The position numbers and the translations under genes are program-made. From the NCBI RefSeq assembly GCF_000621745.1, contig NZ_JHXK01000032.1, forward strand, positions 1 through 64,000: DNA of 64,000 nucleotides. Reading direction: 5' to 3'. Shown here one piece after another: positions 26,220-36,248 of the stretch. Each line of letters opens with the position of its first letter. The stretch's first letter is position 1. The stretch comes from Clostridium beijerinckii HUN142. GTDB lineage: Bacteria; Bacillota; Clostridia; Clostridiales; Clostridiaceae. The notes below the pieces were generated by a model. That model ran no database searches and was not told where the DNA came from. It saw only the letters and a program-made list of their open reading frames with translations.

Positions 26220-26879
26220 ATGGCAAGAATATTAACTGTTGATGATGATACAAATATATTAGCTCTAATAAAAAAAGCATTAGAAAAGGATAACCATATA
26301 GTTAGTACTTTATCTGAACCAAGTCAAATTTTTGATTTGCAGCTTGGGATGTATGATCTTATTTTGCTTGATGTAATGATGCCTAATATAGATGGATTTA
26401 CATTATGTAATAAAATACGCTGTAAAACAGATTGTCCTATATTATTTCTTAGTGCAAAGACGATGGAAAATGATATTATGCAAGGTTTAGATGTTGGTGG
26501 CGATGATTATATTTTAAAGCCATTTGGAATAGGTGAATTACGTGCACGTGTAAATGCTCATTTAAGAAGAGAAGGAAGAGAGCGACGTAATATATTTAAC
26601 ATTGGAGATGTGTGCATTGATATTTCAGGTAAAAAGTTAGCTGTTCATAATGAAGAGCTAACTTTAACAAAAAGTGAATATGAAATATGTGAATTTCTTG
26701 CATGTAATCATGGGCAAGTATTTTCTAAAGAAAAAATATATGAAGAGGTTTTTGGCACTTATGGTGAAGGTGAGAGTTCAGCTATAGCTGAACATATTAA
26801 AAATATACGTGGAAAATTTATGAAATTTAATATATCTCCAATAGAAACTATATGGGGGCTAGGATATAAATGGAAATGA
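26220..26879 (+). CDS. lanR: OmpR-type response regulator LanR1
   Basis: 219 residues. Receiver domain with acidic pair VDDD (about 6-9), phosphoacceptor Asp in LILLDVMMPN (about 50) and Lys in YILKPF (about 101); C-terminal winged helix ending SPIETIWGLGYKWK. AGAGGGGGC precedes the ATG at 26220; the longer frame from 26178 lacks a site. Its stop overlaps lanK1. It probably controls the precursor promoters and the lanFEG operon; the first residues (MARILTVDDDTNIL) are like those of MutR/NisR-type regulators. Confidence 0.88.
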   Translation: MARILTVDDDTNILALIKKALEKDNHIVSTLSEPSQIFDLQLGMYDLILLDVMMPNIDGFTLCNKIRCKTDCPILFLSAKTMENDIMQGLDVGGDDYILKPFGIGELRARVNAHLRREGRERRNIFNIGDVCIDISGKKLAVHNEELTLTKSEYEICEFLACNHGQVFSKEKIYEEVFGTYGEGESSAIAEHIKNIRGKFMKFNISPIETIWGLGYKWK

Positions 26880-28237
26880 ATAAAAAATCAAAACATCTAA
26901 GAGGAATTTTTGTTAAATATTTATCTATATTTTGTATAGGTACTTTATTATTACTGTTAATTCTTGGAGTCTCATATGGAATGCTCCTATCTAATGGTGA
27001 AATTCTTTCCTCAAATTATAATGAAAAGAGGATTCAAGAAATACAGGATACTATGATTGAGCAAAAAAAAATAACACCAGATTTAATTAATGGAGAATAC
27101 AGCTATGCTTTATTTACAACTAATGGAGAAATTATTTCAGGAAACTTAAAAGAATCAACTGCTAAAAAGGCTTATAAACTTTTAGAAGAAAATGAAGTTG
27201 TAGAAGATTTTTTTTATTACTATGTTAAAGTTTCTATAGAAGATAAGGTCTGTATTTTTAGATACTCTATCTCTTCAGAATTTAAATCTCCTTTATTAAG
27301 GAAGTTTTTACCTACGCCTGGTATTTTAACTGTTATTTTATTTGTTGTATTTTTTATTTTAGAAGTAATAATTTTAGCATTATTGTTTTCAAAACAAATT
27401 GTACACAAAATGAGATGTTTACATGAGGTAACAGAAAAAATAAAAAATCAGGATTTAGATTTTGTTGTTGATGAGAGTGGTATTTATGAAATAGACAATG
27501 TTTTACAATCAATGATAAAAATGAGGAATGCATTAAAAAAATCTTTAGAAGAGCAGTGGCAGTTAGAAGAAATGCGTAATGAACAAATGTCTTCATTAGC
27601 ACATGATATTAAATCTCCAGTTACGGTTATTCGTGGTAATACAGAATTGTTATTTGAAACAGAACTAACTAATGAACAAAAAGAATATTTAAACTTTATA
27701 ATCCAAAGCTCATCACAGATACAAGAATATATTAAAACATTAATTGAAATATCAAGAGATGAAATGAAATCAAATCTTAAAACAGAAAAAATTAATGCTG
27801 AAGAGTTTATTGAGGAGATTCATGATTCTATTAGTGCGTTAACTGGAATAAAAAAATTACAATTAGAATTCAATAAAGGAAAACTCCCGAAGGATTTTTA
27901 TGGAAACTCATCTTTATTAAAACGAGCTATTATAAATGTAGTTTCCAATGCAGTAGAACATTCGAAAGAAAATGAAAAAGTGATTTTTAATTGTAATAGC
28001 GATCAGAAAAATATTATAATTACAATTATTGATTATGGAATAGGATTTTCAGAAGAAGATTTGGCTAAAGGAATGCAAAAATTTTATATGGGGGACAGTA
28101 GTAGAAGTAATAAATCTCATTATGGAATGGGACTATATATAGCTCATACTATAGCTATAAAACATAATGGAAATTTAATATTACGTAATTCAAAAATTAC
28201 TAATGGCGCAGAAGTAGAAATCCAGATTCCACTGTAG
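26870..28237 (+). CDS. lanK: Sensor histidine kinase LanK1
   Basis: 455 residues: two membrane spans (about 20-42 and 150-175) around a short extracellular loop, then HAMP-like linker, H-box SSLAHDIKSPVTVIRGN (about 243-259), N-box NVVSNAVEHS, G-boxes DYGIGFSEED and GMGLYIA. This is the NisK/SpaK layout, where the loop senses the mature lantibiotic. Overlaps lanR1 by 10 nt and ends before a strong terminator. Confidence 0.88.
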   Translation: MEMNKKSKHLRGIFVKYLSIFCIGTLLLLLILGVSYGMLLSNGEILSSNYNEKRIQEIQDTMIEQKKITPDLINGEYSYALFTTNGEIISGNLKESTAKKAYKLLEENEVVEDFFYYYVKVSIEDKVCIFRYSISSEFKSPLLRKFLPTPGILTVILFVVFFILEVIILALLFSKQIVHKMRCLHEVTEKIKNQDLDFVVDESGIYEIDNVLQSMIKMRNALKKSLEEQWQLEEMRNEQMSSLAHDIKSPVTVIRGNTELLFETELTNEQKEYLNFIIQSSSQIQEYIKTLIEISRDEMKSNLKTEKINAEEFIEEIHDSISALTGIKKLQLEFNKGKLPKDFYGNSSLLKRAIINVVSNAVEHSKENEKVIFNCNSDQKNIIITIIDYGIGFSEEDLAKGMQKFYMGDSSRSNKSHYGMGLYIAHTIAIKHNGNLILRNSKITNGAEVEIQIPL

Positions 28238-28395
28238 ATTTAAAGTTTAACATAAATCTAGTGTATAATTTTTTTAACTCGCTCTAAATAAAGAATAATA
28301 TGTATAATATCAGAATTTTACATTAAATTAAGCAATTAAGACTAGTTCTCATGTACTCTTTGAATTAAATATTTTATCAACAAACTACAAATATA

Positions 28396-28452
28396 GACTC
28401 TCCTTTATTAGAGGTTTTTGGCAAAGTAATAATAAAGGAGAGTCCATTTTTA
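28396..28452 (+). terminator. Terminator after lanRK1
   Basis: GACTCTCCTTTATTA pairs with TAATAAAGGAGAGTC, then CATTTTTA. Confidence 0.8.
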
Positions 28453-28568
28453 TAATTATCTACTTAATTAAGTAGAAGGTTTAAATTCATTAAAAATTAC
28501 TTATTAAACCATGAAAAGAATAATTTTTATAAATTTATGAATAATTGAGATTAATATAAACAATAACA

Positions 28569-28660
28569 GAACATTATGAAAAAATTAGAATTTAATGTTA
28601 AAATATAAAAGAAAACTATACAATATATATTTATTAAATTATTAATTTTTTAAAAGCTAA
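28569..28660 (+). promoter_or_regulatory. lanA5 promoter, diverged copy of the precursor promoter
   Basis: ACATTATGAAAAAATTAGAA and a TAAAAT -10 (28599-28604) match copies 1-3, and CTATACAATATATATTTATT follows as in copy 2. The 5' arm of the hairpin and the GACGTC element are missing, so cluster 2 keeps the promoter but not the 5' leader elements. Confidence 0.55.
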
Positions 28661-28728
28661 AGAAGAATTTATACATTTCTAAATTTTATGTTGAAAATAA
28701 TAAATAAAATTCAAAGGAGGTTTTCTTT

Positions 28729-28884
28729 ATGGGAAAATTAGATAATTTTGATTTGGATGTAAAGATAAAAAAGGATGAGAAGAGAGGAGTAAAGCCATCA
28801 GTTACAAGTTATAGTGCATGCACTCCGGGATGTGCTACAAGCCTATTTAGGACTTGCTTGACTAGATCTTGTAAAGGATGCTAA
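28729..28884 (+). CDS. Nisin-like class I lanthipeptide precursor LanA5
   Basis: 51 residues after AAAGGAGG. Leader MGKLDNFDLDVKIKK; the core after about GVKP is SVTSYSACTPGCATSLF followed by RTCLTRSCKGC, with five Cys. VTSYSACTPGC lines up with nisin ITSISLCTPGC: rings A (S-Y-S-A-C) and B (T-P-G-C), then a probable ring C and C-terminal rings. It stands alone before the second lanB-T-C set, which it presumably feeds. Confidence 0.92.
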   Translation: MGKLDNFDLDVKIKKDEKRGVKPSVTSYSACTPGCATSLFRTCLTRSCKGC

Positions 28885-28899
28885 TACTGTTAATTTATA

Positions 28900-28962
28900 A
28901 CTATCTTTTAACATGTATTAAAAAGATAGTAAAGGATTGTTAATTCTTTACTATCTTTTATT
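28900..28962 (+). terminator. Tandem competing hairpins between lanA5 and lanB2
   Basis: Segment 1 ACTATCTTTT (28900), segment 2 AAAAGATAGTAAAG (28921) and segment 3 CTTTACTATCTTTT (28946): segment 2 can pair with either 1 or 3. The 2:3 hairpin with its T-run is a terminator and 1:2 would prevent it, so this can act as an attenuator. Confidence 0.65.
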
Positions 28963-29165
28963 GTGTGCTAGTATGAAAAAAAATTAGTAACTTTAGTTAT
29001 CATATTTATTAAATAATCATGATTTTTCATGATTCAAATCTAAAATAATCAACTACAATATATAGTATTTTATAACCAGATACATATAACTCATATTGAG
29101 ATGATTTTGTAAATAACTTAATTATGAAATTTCCTCAAATATATAATAAAAGGAGACTATGTAGT
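28963..29165. other. Leader before lanB2
   Basis: Non-coding; no second clear promoter seen, so lanB2 probably relies on readthrough from lanA5. Confidence 0.3.
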
Positions 29166-32100
29166 ATGAAAAAAAGATTATATGAACCAATAAATACGTT
29201 TATGGTCAGAACTCCAGCTTTTGAAAGTGAAAAGTTTTTTGATTTTTTTAACGGAAATTCTGATAATGAAAAGATTTTAGATCATATAAAGATTTTATGT
29301 AAAAATTCTGTATTTAGGGAAAGTATTTTAATAGGAAGTAGAAGCCTTTATAATACAATGATAGATTTTTGTGAAGGAAAAAGCATAAGGAAGCAGGAGT
29401 ATTTTTTACAGTCTATTTATAAGTATTTAATAAGAATAAGTACAAGACCAACACCTTTTGGATTATTTTCTGGGGTTGACTTTGGAAGTTATAGTGAAGA
29501 GAAGACAGATATATCATATTCTGATAATAAGCATAGAAAATATGTAAGACCTGATATAGAATGGCTGATAGACGTTGTCAAATTTATAGAAAAAAAAGAG
29601 TACATGAATTTAAAATACACTATAAATGACAGTATTTTCAAAAAGGGAGATAGAGCTTTTTTGTTATATTCAACTAGAAAAGAAGAGGATGAGAATGATG
29701 TTGAAGAAATAAGTGTAAGGATAACAGAACCATTAGAAAATGTGTTAAAGGCAGCAAAGAAACCAATATTTTATAATGATTTAAAAGAGCTGTTAATAAA
29801 TGATAATCAAGATGTATCTGAGGAAAAAATCGAAAATTACTTAAAGGGCTTAATAGAAAATGAATATTTAATATCTAGCTTAAGACCGCCATTAACAATA
29901 GAGGATCAATTAGTTTATATTATAGCTAAACTTGATGAATTAGATATTGAAACCGATTTAAAAAATCAATTGCTGGAAATCAGAGAAATGCTTTATGAGT
30001 ATATGAAAACCGGTTTAGGTGAAGGGGAAGAGTTATATAAAAGTGTATATGATAAAATGAAAGGCTTAGTTTCTGCTGAAAATATTCTACAGGTGGATAT
30101 GAAATTAAATTTAAAAGAAAAAATATTGAGTACTAAAGTAATAGATGAAATGAATGATTTAATTAATATACTTTTAACTTTATCAACGCCTTATAAAAAT
30201 AAAGATTCTTACCTTAAAAGATATAAGAATGACTATATTGAAAGGTATGGACAGGACAGAGAAGTAGAGCTTTTAGAAATGTTAGATAATGATAGGGGCA
30301 TTGGTGCTCCTATAGGTTATGCACATCCCCAAAATAATAGAGATGAATATACAGTATTAAATACTGAAATAAATGAGAAATTAAAAAGGTATTTTTCAGA
30401 CAAATATATAGATGCAGTTAAAAATAAAAAGAGTATAATTATAACTGACAAAGAAGTAAAAGAATTACAATTAGAGGAGTATTCTTATAATGAAATTCCT
30501 AATTCACTTGAAATAAATTTAATAATAAAGTCAAATTCTAAAGATAATATAGATAATAATTTGAAATATTATATAGGACCTAATTTCGGGTCAGAACATG
30601 CTGGGAAATCATTTGGAAGATTTTCCTATATGATGAAAGAGGCAACGGAATGTTTTAATATATTGTCTAAAGACGAATTGGAAAAAAAGATTAGTGATGA
30701 TTATGTAACATGTGAGCTGGTATATTTGCCTAGTGATGCTAGAATAGCAAATGTAAGCAGGAACATACATAGGAGCCAGTATGAGCTAGCTTTATTTATA
30801 AATAATTCAATGGATGACGATCATAGATTATATTTAGATGATATTGTTATCGGATTAGAAAATGATAGATTTTATGCTAAAAGCAAATCATTAAATAAAA
30901 GATTAATTATAACAATGAATAACATGCTAAATATAGAGTTTGCTCCAAATTCAATAAAATTTCTCCATGATATAGAGTTTGATGGATATAAAACTTGGTA
31001 TGAATTTATATGGAAAAACATATTTAGAGATGCTATTTATATTCCTAAAGTTCAATATAAAAACTTTACCATAACTCCTGAAACTTGGATTGTAAATAAG
31101 GAACTTTTAAAGATCAACAAGAAGACAAGCTTCGGAGAATTTAAAAACGCAGTAAAAATTTATTGTAAAAAATATGATATACCACAATATATTTATATAG
31201 CTTCATTAGATAATAGAATATTATTAAATACTAAAGATGACAAGAGTTTAACTATACTCCAACATGAAATTAACAACAGTAATGCTGATATTGTATTAAA
31301 TTCATATGAAGATGATGGATTTAATGTGGTTACAGATAGTGAAGAAAACAGTTATATGTGCGAGTTAGTAATTCCTTTAGTAAAAAGAAAAATAAAGCAG
31401 CTTAAAGAAGTCTCTATCGAAAAACGAACAAATAATATATCAAGCTTAAGCAATGAACGCTTGAAAGTACCTTTTGACGATTGGCTTTATTTAAAATTAT
31501 ATGGAGTAACAAGTAATCTTGAAGATTTAATAGCATTTTATATTTCTGAATATTGCACAGAAAAAATTAATAATGGTGAAATAAATAGATACTTTTTTAT
31601 GCGTTATGCAGATCCAGTACCACATATAAGATTGAGATTTAATTCAACAAGTAAACAACTTTTAGATTTATATCCAGATATAAAAGAATGGTTAGTGGAT
31701 TTAATGAATAAAGGTATAATAAATAGATATACAATTGATTCTTATGATAGAGAAATTGAAAGATATGGTGGTTTAGAATTAATGGATATAGCAGAAAGTG
31801 TTTTTTTCTTTGATAGTATGGTAGTAGAAAATATATTGGCAGAAAAAAGATTAAATAATATAACATTTTCTAAAGAGCTTATAGGAATCATATCTATAAT
31901 ACACTATATGGAAAGCTATGGAATTAAATATGAAGATCAAGTTGATTTTTTAAGAACCCATGTTAAACCCTCAGATTATAGAGATGATTTTAATAAAAAT
32001 AGAAAAGATTATATGAATCTATGTAATAGTAGCAATGAGTGGGAACATCTAAAAGAAAATGAAGAGGGGATTTTATTATTAAACATTTTAAATCAAAGAT

Positions 32101-32294
32101 CACAAATAGTAAGAAAATATTCTGAAAGGATAAATGAATGCTTAAATCATATAGAGATGTTGTCTATATTAGATAGTATAATTCATTTACATTGTAATAG
32201 GTTGTTTGGCATAGATAGAAAATTTGAAAAGAAGGTTAGAGCATTAGCTTCACATACACTATATGCATTAAAATATTTTAAAAGGAATGAATAA
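29166..32294 (+). CDS. lanB: Lanthipeptide dehydratase LanB2
   Basis: 1042 residues from the ATG at 29166 (9 nt after AAAAGGAGA; an upstream in-frame ATG at 29124 has no site). Same architecture as LanB1: N-terminal FMVRTPAFESEKFF, RISTRPTPFGLFSGVDF, then the C-terminal elimination domain from about residue 765 (VPFDDWLYLKLYGV, FMRYADPVPHIRLRF, SIIHLHCNRLFGID). The two LanBs are clearly homologous but diverged over their whole length, so this is an old duplication or two acquisitions. Also expected to need glutamyl-tRNA(Glu). Confidence 0.95.
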   Translation: MKKRLYEPINTFMVRTPAFESEKFFDFFNGNSDNEKILDHIKILCKNSVFRESILIGSRSLYNTMIDFCEGKSIRKQEYFLQSIYKYLIRISTRPTPFGLFSGVDFGSYSEEKTDISYSDNKHRKYVRPDIEWLIDVVKFIEKKEYMNLKYTINDSIFKKGDRAFLLYSTRKEEDENDVEEISVRITEPLENVLKAAKKPIFYNDLKELLINDNQDVSEEKIENYLKGLIENEYLISSLRPPLTIEDQLVYIIAKLDELDIETDLKNQLLEIREMLYEYMKTGLGEGEELYKSVYDKMKGLVSAENILQVDMKLNLKEKILSTKVIDEMNDLINILLTLSTPYKNKDSYLKRYKNDYIERYGQDREVELLEMLDNDRGIGAPIGYAHPQNNRDEYTVLNTEINEKLKRYFSDKYIDAVKNKKSIIITDKEVKELQLEEYSYNEIPNSLEINLIIKSNSKDNIDNNLKYYIGPNFGSEHAGKSFGRFSYMMKEATECFNILSKDELEKKISDDYVTCELVYLPSDARIANVSRNIHRSQYELALFINNSMDDDHRLYLDDIVIGLENDRFYAKSKSLNKRLIITMNNMLNIEFAPNSIKFLHDIEFDGYKTWYEFIWKNIFRDAIYIPKVQYKNFTITPETWIVNKELLKINKKTSFGEFKNAVKIYCKKYDIPQYIYIASLDNRILLNTKDDKSLTILQHEINNSNADIVLNSYEDDGFNVVTDSEENSYMCELVIPLVKRKIKQLKEVSIEKRTNNISSLSNERLKVPFDDWLYLKLYGVTSNLEDLIAFYISEYCTEKINNGEINRYFFMRYADPVPHIRLRFNSTSKQLLDLYPDIKEWLVDLMNKGIINRYTIDSYDREIERYGGLELMDIAESVFFFDSMVVENILAEKRLNNITFSKELIGIISIIHYMESYGIKYEDQVDFLRTHVKPSDYRDDFNKNRKDYMNLCNSSNEWEHLKENEEGILLLNILNQRSQIVRKYSERINECLNHIEMLSILDSIIHLHCNRLFGIDRKFEKKVRALASHTLYALKYFKRNE

Positions 32295-32321
32295 TCAGAT
32301 TAATACAATAGGAGAAATTAT

Positions 32322-34130
32322 ATGGATTTAAGAGAGTATGATAACCATGTGTCAATAAAAGGAATATTAAATATAATGAAAATGGTTCCTAAAGTGATTA
32401 GGTTAATAAATCAAATAGATACAGTTAACTTTTATATAATTATAATACTAAGTATAGTTATGGGGTTATGCCCTATAATTACCTTATTAACTTCGCAGAA
32501 TTTATTAAATTTAATAGTAACAAGAAATACAAATATAATAATATCTGCACTAATTGTTTATATATTAGCTAATTTATTTAGTGAATGTATAGGATGCTTA
32601 ACGGAATATTTTGATGGTCGCTTTCAGAAAGTTATAACTTTTAAACTTAATTATTTAGTTATGGAAAAGTGCACTAATTTATCATTAAGGCATTTTGAAG
32701 ATTCAGATATATATGATAAATTACAACGTGTGCAAGATGAAACTTCATATAAACCATATAAAATATTTGAAGAAACTATAGGTATAATAACCTCAATAAT
32801 TACATTAATTTCGTCAGTTATTATAATAGTTAATTGGAAGCCTTGGGTATTAGTTATAGTTGTATTAATTCCATTAATATCTTCATTTTATTTCTTTAAA
32901 ATAGCACAAAGGGAATTTAATGTTTTATGGTCCAGAGCTACACAGTCTAGAAAATCATGGTACCTATCTTATTTATTAACAAGAAATAATGCATTTAAGG
33001 AAATTAAGCTATACAACTTAGGAAAATACTTGCTACAAAAATTCAAGGATATAAATAAGCTTTTTGTAAAACAAGATATAAGTTTATTAAAAAAAAGAAA
33101 TTTATTTACATTTATTTTTGAATTAATAGAGCAAATATGCATAGATATAGTACTTGTAATTATCATATATTCAGCAATTATAGGAGAGATATTAATTGGG
33201 AATGTTGTTGGATTAATAAACGCTTTAAATTTAGTTACAACTAATAGTAAAAAAATATTAAATACCATATATTCTTTATATCAAGATAATTTATATATAA
33301 AACAATTATTTGACTTTTTGTCAATCGAAGAAGATTTACTCGAAGTAGCGGCAACTTTAGAAGAGAAAAATAGTATAAATGAAATAAGAAAGATTGAAGT
33401 TAGAAATTTAACATTTAACTACCCCAATGATAGCAAGGAAGTTTTAAAAAACATAAGCTTTGAAATAAATAAAGGGGAGACAATTGCAATTGTTGGGAGA
33501 AATGGATCTGGAAAGAGTACCTTAGTAAAATTATTGCTAAAGCTATATGAAGTAGAGGATAATAAAATTTTATTTAATAGTAAGTGTATAAATACTTATA
33601 ACACTGTTGAATTAAGAAATAATATAGCAACACTTTTCCAAGACTTTGTTAAATATGAATTAACGGTTAGGGAAAACATAGGTTTTGGAGATATTGCTAA
33701 TATTAATAATGATGAGAAAATAAAAAATGTACTTAGCAATACCAATATTAATTATATTGACAATTTAGACGAACAGTTAGGATTATGGTTTGATAATGGA
33801 ACAGAACTATCTGGAGGGCAATGGCAAAAAATTGCGATAGCAAGAACTTTATTTAGAAAGGCATCCTTATATATATTAGATGAACCAAGTGCTGCCTTAG
33901 ATCCTATAGCTGAAAAAAATATTATTGATATATTCATTAATATGGTAAGGGATAAGATTGGTGTGTTTATATCTCATAGACTATCAACAGCAAAATTGGC
34001 AGACAAAATAATAGTTATGGATAATGGAAATATTATAGGAATAGGAAGCCATGAAGAACTGCTTCAAAATAACGAAACATATAAAAAAATGTATGAAATT
34101 GAAACATTTCAATGGGAAGTAAAGCATTAA
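32322..34130 (+). CDS. lanT: Lanthipeptide exporter LanT2 (ABC transporter)
   Basis: 602 residues: membrane domain (about 40-335), Walker A GRNGSGKST (about 392), signature LSGGQWQK (about 496), Walker B LYILDEPSAALD (about 517). No peptidase domain. Homologous to LanT1 throughout (CTNLSLRHFEDSDIYDKLQR against GKLSLEHFEESEIYNQITR). 27 nt after lanB2. Confidence 0.92.
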   Translation: MDLREYDNHVSIKGILNIMKMVPKVIRLINQIDTVNFYIIIILSIVMGLCPIITLLTSQNLLNLIVTRNTNIIISALIVYILANLFSECIGCLTEYFDGRFQKVITFKLNYLVMEKCTNLSLRHFEDSDIYDKLQRVQDETSYKPYKIFEETIGIITSIITLISSVIIIVNWKPWVLVIVVLIPLISSFYFFKIAQREFNVLWSRATQSRKSWYLSYLLTRNNAFKEIKLYNLGKYLLQKFKDINKLFVKQDISLLKKRNLFTFIFELIEQICIDIVLVIIIYSAIIGEILIGNVVGLINALNLVTTNSKKILNTIYSLYQDNLYIKQLFDFLSIEEDLLEVAATLEEKNSINEIRKIEVRNLTFNYPNDSKEVLKNISFEINKGETIAIVGRNGSGKSTLVKLLLKLYEVEDNKILFNSKCINTYNTVELRNNIATLFQDFVKYELTVRENIGFGDIANINNDEKIKNVLSNTNINYIDNLDEQLGLWFDNGTELSGGQWQKIAIARTLFRKASLYILDEPSAALDPIAEKNIIDIFINMVRDKIGVFISHRLSTAKLADKIIVMDNGNIIGIGSHEELLQNNETYKKMYEIETFQWEVKH

Positions 34131-34140
34131 GGGGGCTACT

Positions 34141-35475
34141 ATGGAACAGACACTAGTTATTGGAAAAGTAAAGGAAGTTGCATATAATACAGCAATTAGA
34201 TTATTTGATTATAATAAAGTATTAGAAGTTGCAAAAAGCGAAAAAAATTACATAGAGATACAAGGAAAAAAGATTAATAGATTTAATGAATTATTTCTTA
34301 GTGAAGGGATACCTTCATTATGTATTTTATATGGAGAACTAAATGAACAGTATCCAGAGGATGGATGGGATATGAAAGGCCATGAATATATGAAAAGAAT
34401 AGGACACCTAATAGAAGAAAATCCACACTCAATGTTATCAATGTTTTCAGGAATGTCAGGAATAGGGCTTGCAGCAGTATGTTTATCTAAAAATGGGACA
34501 AGGTATATTCAGTTTATTAATACTATTAATGAAATAATAAAGGATGGCTTAGAAGAACATTTAAACTATTTAAAAAGTAAATCCAGTGTAGATATGTATG
34601 ATTATGATGCAATATCTGGAATATCAGGTGTATTAAATTATTGCATGTTATTTAAAGATGGAATGAATGAAGAAATAAATTCAATTTTAGAATATATAGT
34701 TGAACTTTGCGAAGATAAAGAGGTTATGGGAACGATGCTTCCAGGCTGGTACATAAAAGCAGAAAATCAAATTTCTGAACAGGAAAGGAAAACTTATAAG
34801 GAAGGATGTTTTAATTTGGGGCTTTCTCATGGGGTACCTTCATTATTAGTTAATTTATGTAATGCCGAAAAACTTAATATAAGAGTAAAAGGACAATATG
34901 AAATGATTGATAAAATTTCAAAATTTCTTTTTGATTTTAAAGTGGATGCAGAAGAAGGGTATGGTTGGGATTATAGTATTTCGTTAAATGATTACAAAAA
35001 TAGCATTAGAAATAGTCAAAATGCCAGAGATGCATGGTGTTATGGAACTCCTGGAGTTGCATATTCGTTATTTTTAGCTGGACAGATATTAAATAACAAG
35101 GAATATATGAATTATGCAATTGAAGCTATGAAAATAGCCGGAAGAAGGCTTAAGGGCGCAGTTTCACCAACATTTTGTCATGGATATTCAGGGATTGCAT
35201 ATATAAGTAATAAATTTTATGAATTGACCAATATTAATGAATTTAAAAGTATTGCCGTAGAGTTATCCGATAAAATCCTTTCTTTATATAATGAAGAAAA
35301 TATATTTAACTTTGTAGATATATTATATGAAAATGGAAAAACAAGATGTTGCGATTCAACAGGACTAATTGAAGGATCAGTAGGAATAATCTTAACCTTA
35401 TTATCTATTGAAGAGGGAAAAAAAACTCCTTGGGATACTGCATTCTCATTAGGTGACTATAAACAAAGAATATAA
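34141..35475 (+). CDS. lanC: Lanthipeptide cyclase LanC2
   Basis: 444 residues with the zinc ligands in DAWCYGTPG (about 300) and SPTFCHGYSG (about 346-347) and the LanC repeat motifs (FLSEGIPSLCILYGEL, MFSGMSGIGLAAV, GLSHGVPSLLV). Closes the lanB2-T2-C2 set; the regulator gene follows 78 nt later without a clear terminator. Confidence 0.92.
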   Translation: MEQTLVIGKVKEVAYNTAIRLFDYNKVLEVAKSEKNYIEIQGKKINRFNELFLSEGIPSLCILYGELNEQYPEDGWDMKGHEYMKRIGHLIEENPHSMLSMFSGMSGIGLAAVCLSKNGTRYIQFINTINEIIKDGLEEHLNYLKSKSSVDMYDYDAISGISGVLNYCMLFKDGMNEEINSILEYIVELCEDKEVMGTMLPGWYIKAENQISEQERKTYKEGCFNLGLSHGVPSLLVNLCNAEKLNIRVKGQYEMIDKISKFLFDFKVDAEEGYGWDYSISLNDYKNSIRNSQNARDAWCYGTPGVAYSLFLAGQILNNKEYMNYAIEAMKIAGRRLKGAVSPTFCHGYSGIAYISNKFYELTNINEFKSIAVELSDKILSLYNEENIFNFVDILYENGKTRCCDSTGLIEGSVGIILTLLSIEEGKKTPWDTAFSLGDYKQRI

Positions 35476-35552
35476 TTCATTTGTTTGTGCATTATGTTGT
35501 GAAGTACACTTATTTGCAAAGTATATATACAATTTACATGGGGGGAAGACTT

Positions 35553-36248
35553 GTGCAAGAAAACAATAAGATTTTAGTTATTGATGATAATGAAGATATT
35601 TGTATAACAATCAAAAACTATTTAGAAATTTATAATTATGATGTTAAAACAGTTCACGATCAAAAAAAAGCACTTGAGATTATAAATGAAGGATTTGGTT
35701 TAATTTTATTAGATATAATGATGCCTGATATGGATGGTATAAAGTTTTGTAGTATTATTAGGGAAAAACTATCCTACCCTATAATTTTTATAAGTGCTAA
35801 AACTTTAGAGGAAGATAAGATTGAAGCTCTTTCGGTTGGAGGTGATGATTATATAACTAAGCCATTTAGTTTAAAGGAATTAAGGGCAAGAATAGAATCT
35901 CATTTAAGGAGAGAAGAGAGAATAAGAAATAAAGAAGTTCATATACTAACATCTGGAAATATAGTAATAGATGTTTTAGCAAATGAAGTACTTTGCAAGG
36001 GCTATAAGCTTAACTTAACTAGAAAAGAATATAAACTTATAAGGTTCTTAATGACTAATAAGAATAGGGTATTATCAAAAGAAAGGATTTTTGATAATGT
36101 ATGGGGGATAAATTCTGAAAGTTATTTGGAAACCGTTACAGAAAGCATAAAGAATATTAGAAAGAAATTTAAAAATATAGACAAACATAAATCTTATATA
36201 AGCACTATTTATGGACAGGGATATAAGTGGGAAGTGAAAGATGAATAA
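35553..36248 (+). CDS. lanR: OmpR-type response regulator LanR2
   Basis: 231 residues from a GTG 4 nt after GGGGGGAAG (the in-frame upstream codons lack a site). Receiver: VIDDNED acidic pair, Asp in LILLDIMMPDMDG, Lys in YITKPFSLKELRARI; winged-helix C-terminus ending STIYGQGYKWEVK. Overlaps lanK2 by 8 nt. Related to LanR1; which promoters each controls cannot be told from the sequence. Confidence 0.87.
   Translation: MQENNKILVIDDNEDICITIKNYLEIYNYDVKTVHDQKKALEIINEGFGLILLDIMMPDMDGIKFCSIIREKLSYPIIFISAKTLEEDKIEALSVGGDDYITKPFSLKELRARIESHLRREERIRNKEVHILTSGNIVIDVLANEVLCKGYKLNLTRKEYKLIRFLMTNKNRVLSKERIFDNVWGINSESYLETVTESIKNIRKKFKNIDKHKSYISTIYGQGYKWEVKDE

Noticed and set aside
17593-32294. Considered small split LanBs (thiopeptide-like) as users of the tRNA
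   Set aside because: Both LanBs are full length with glutamylation and elimination domains in one chain.
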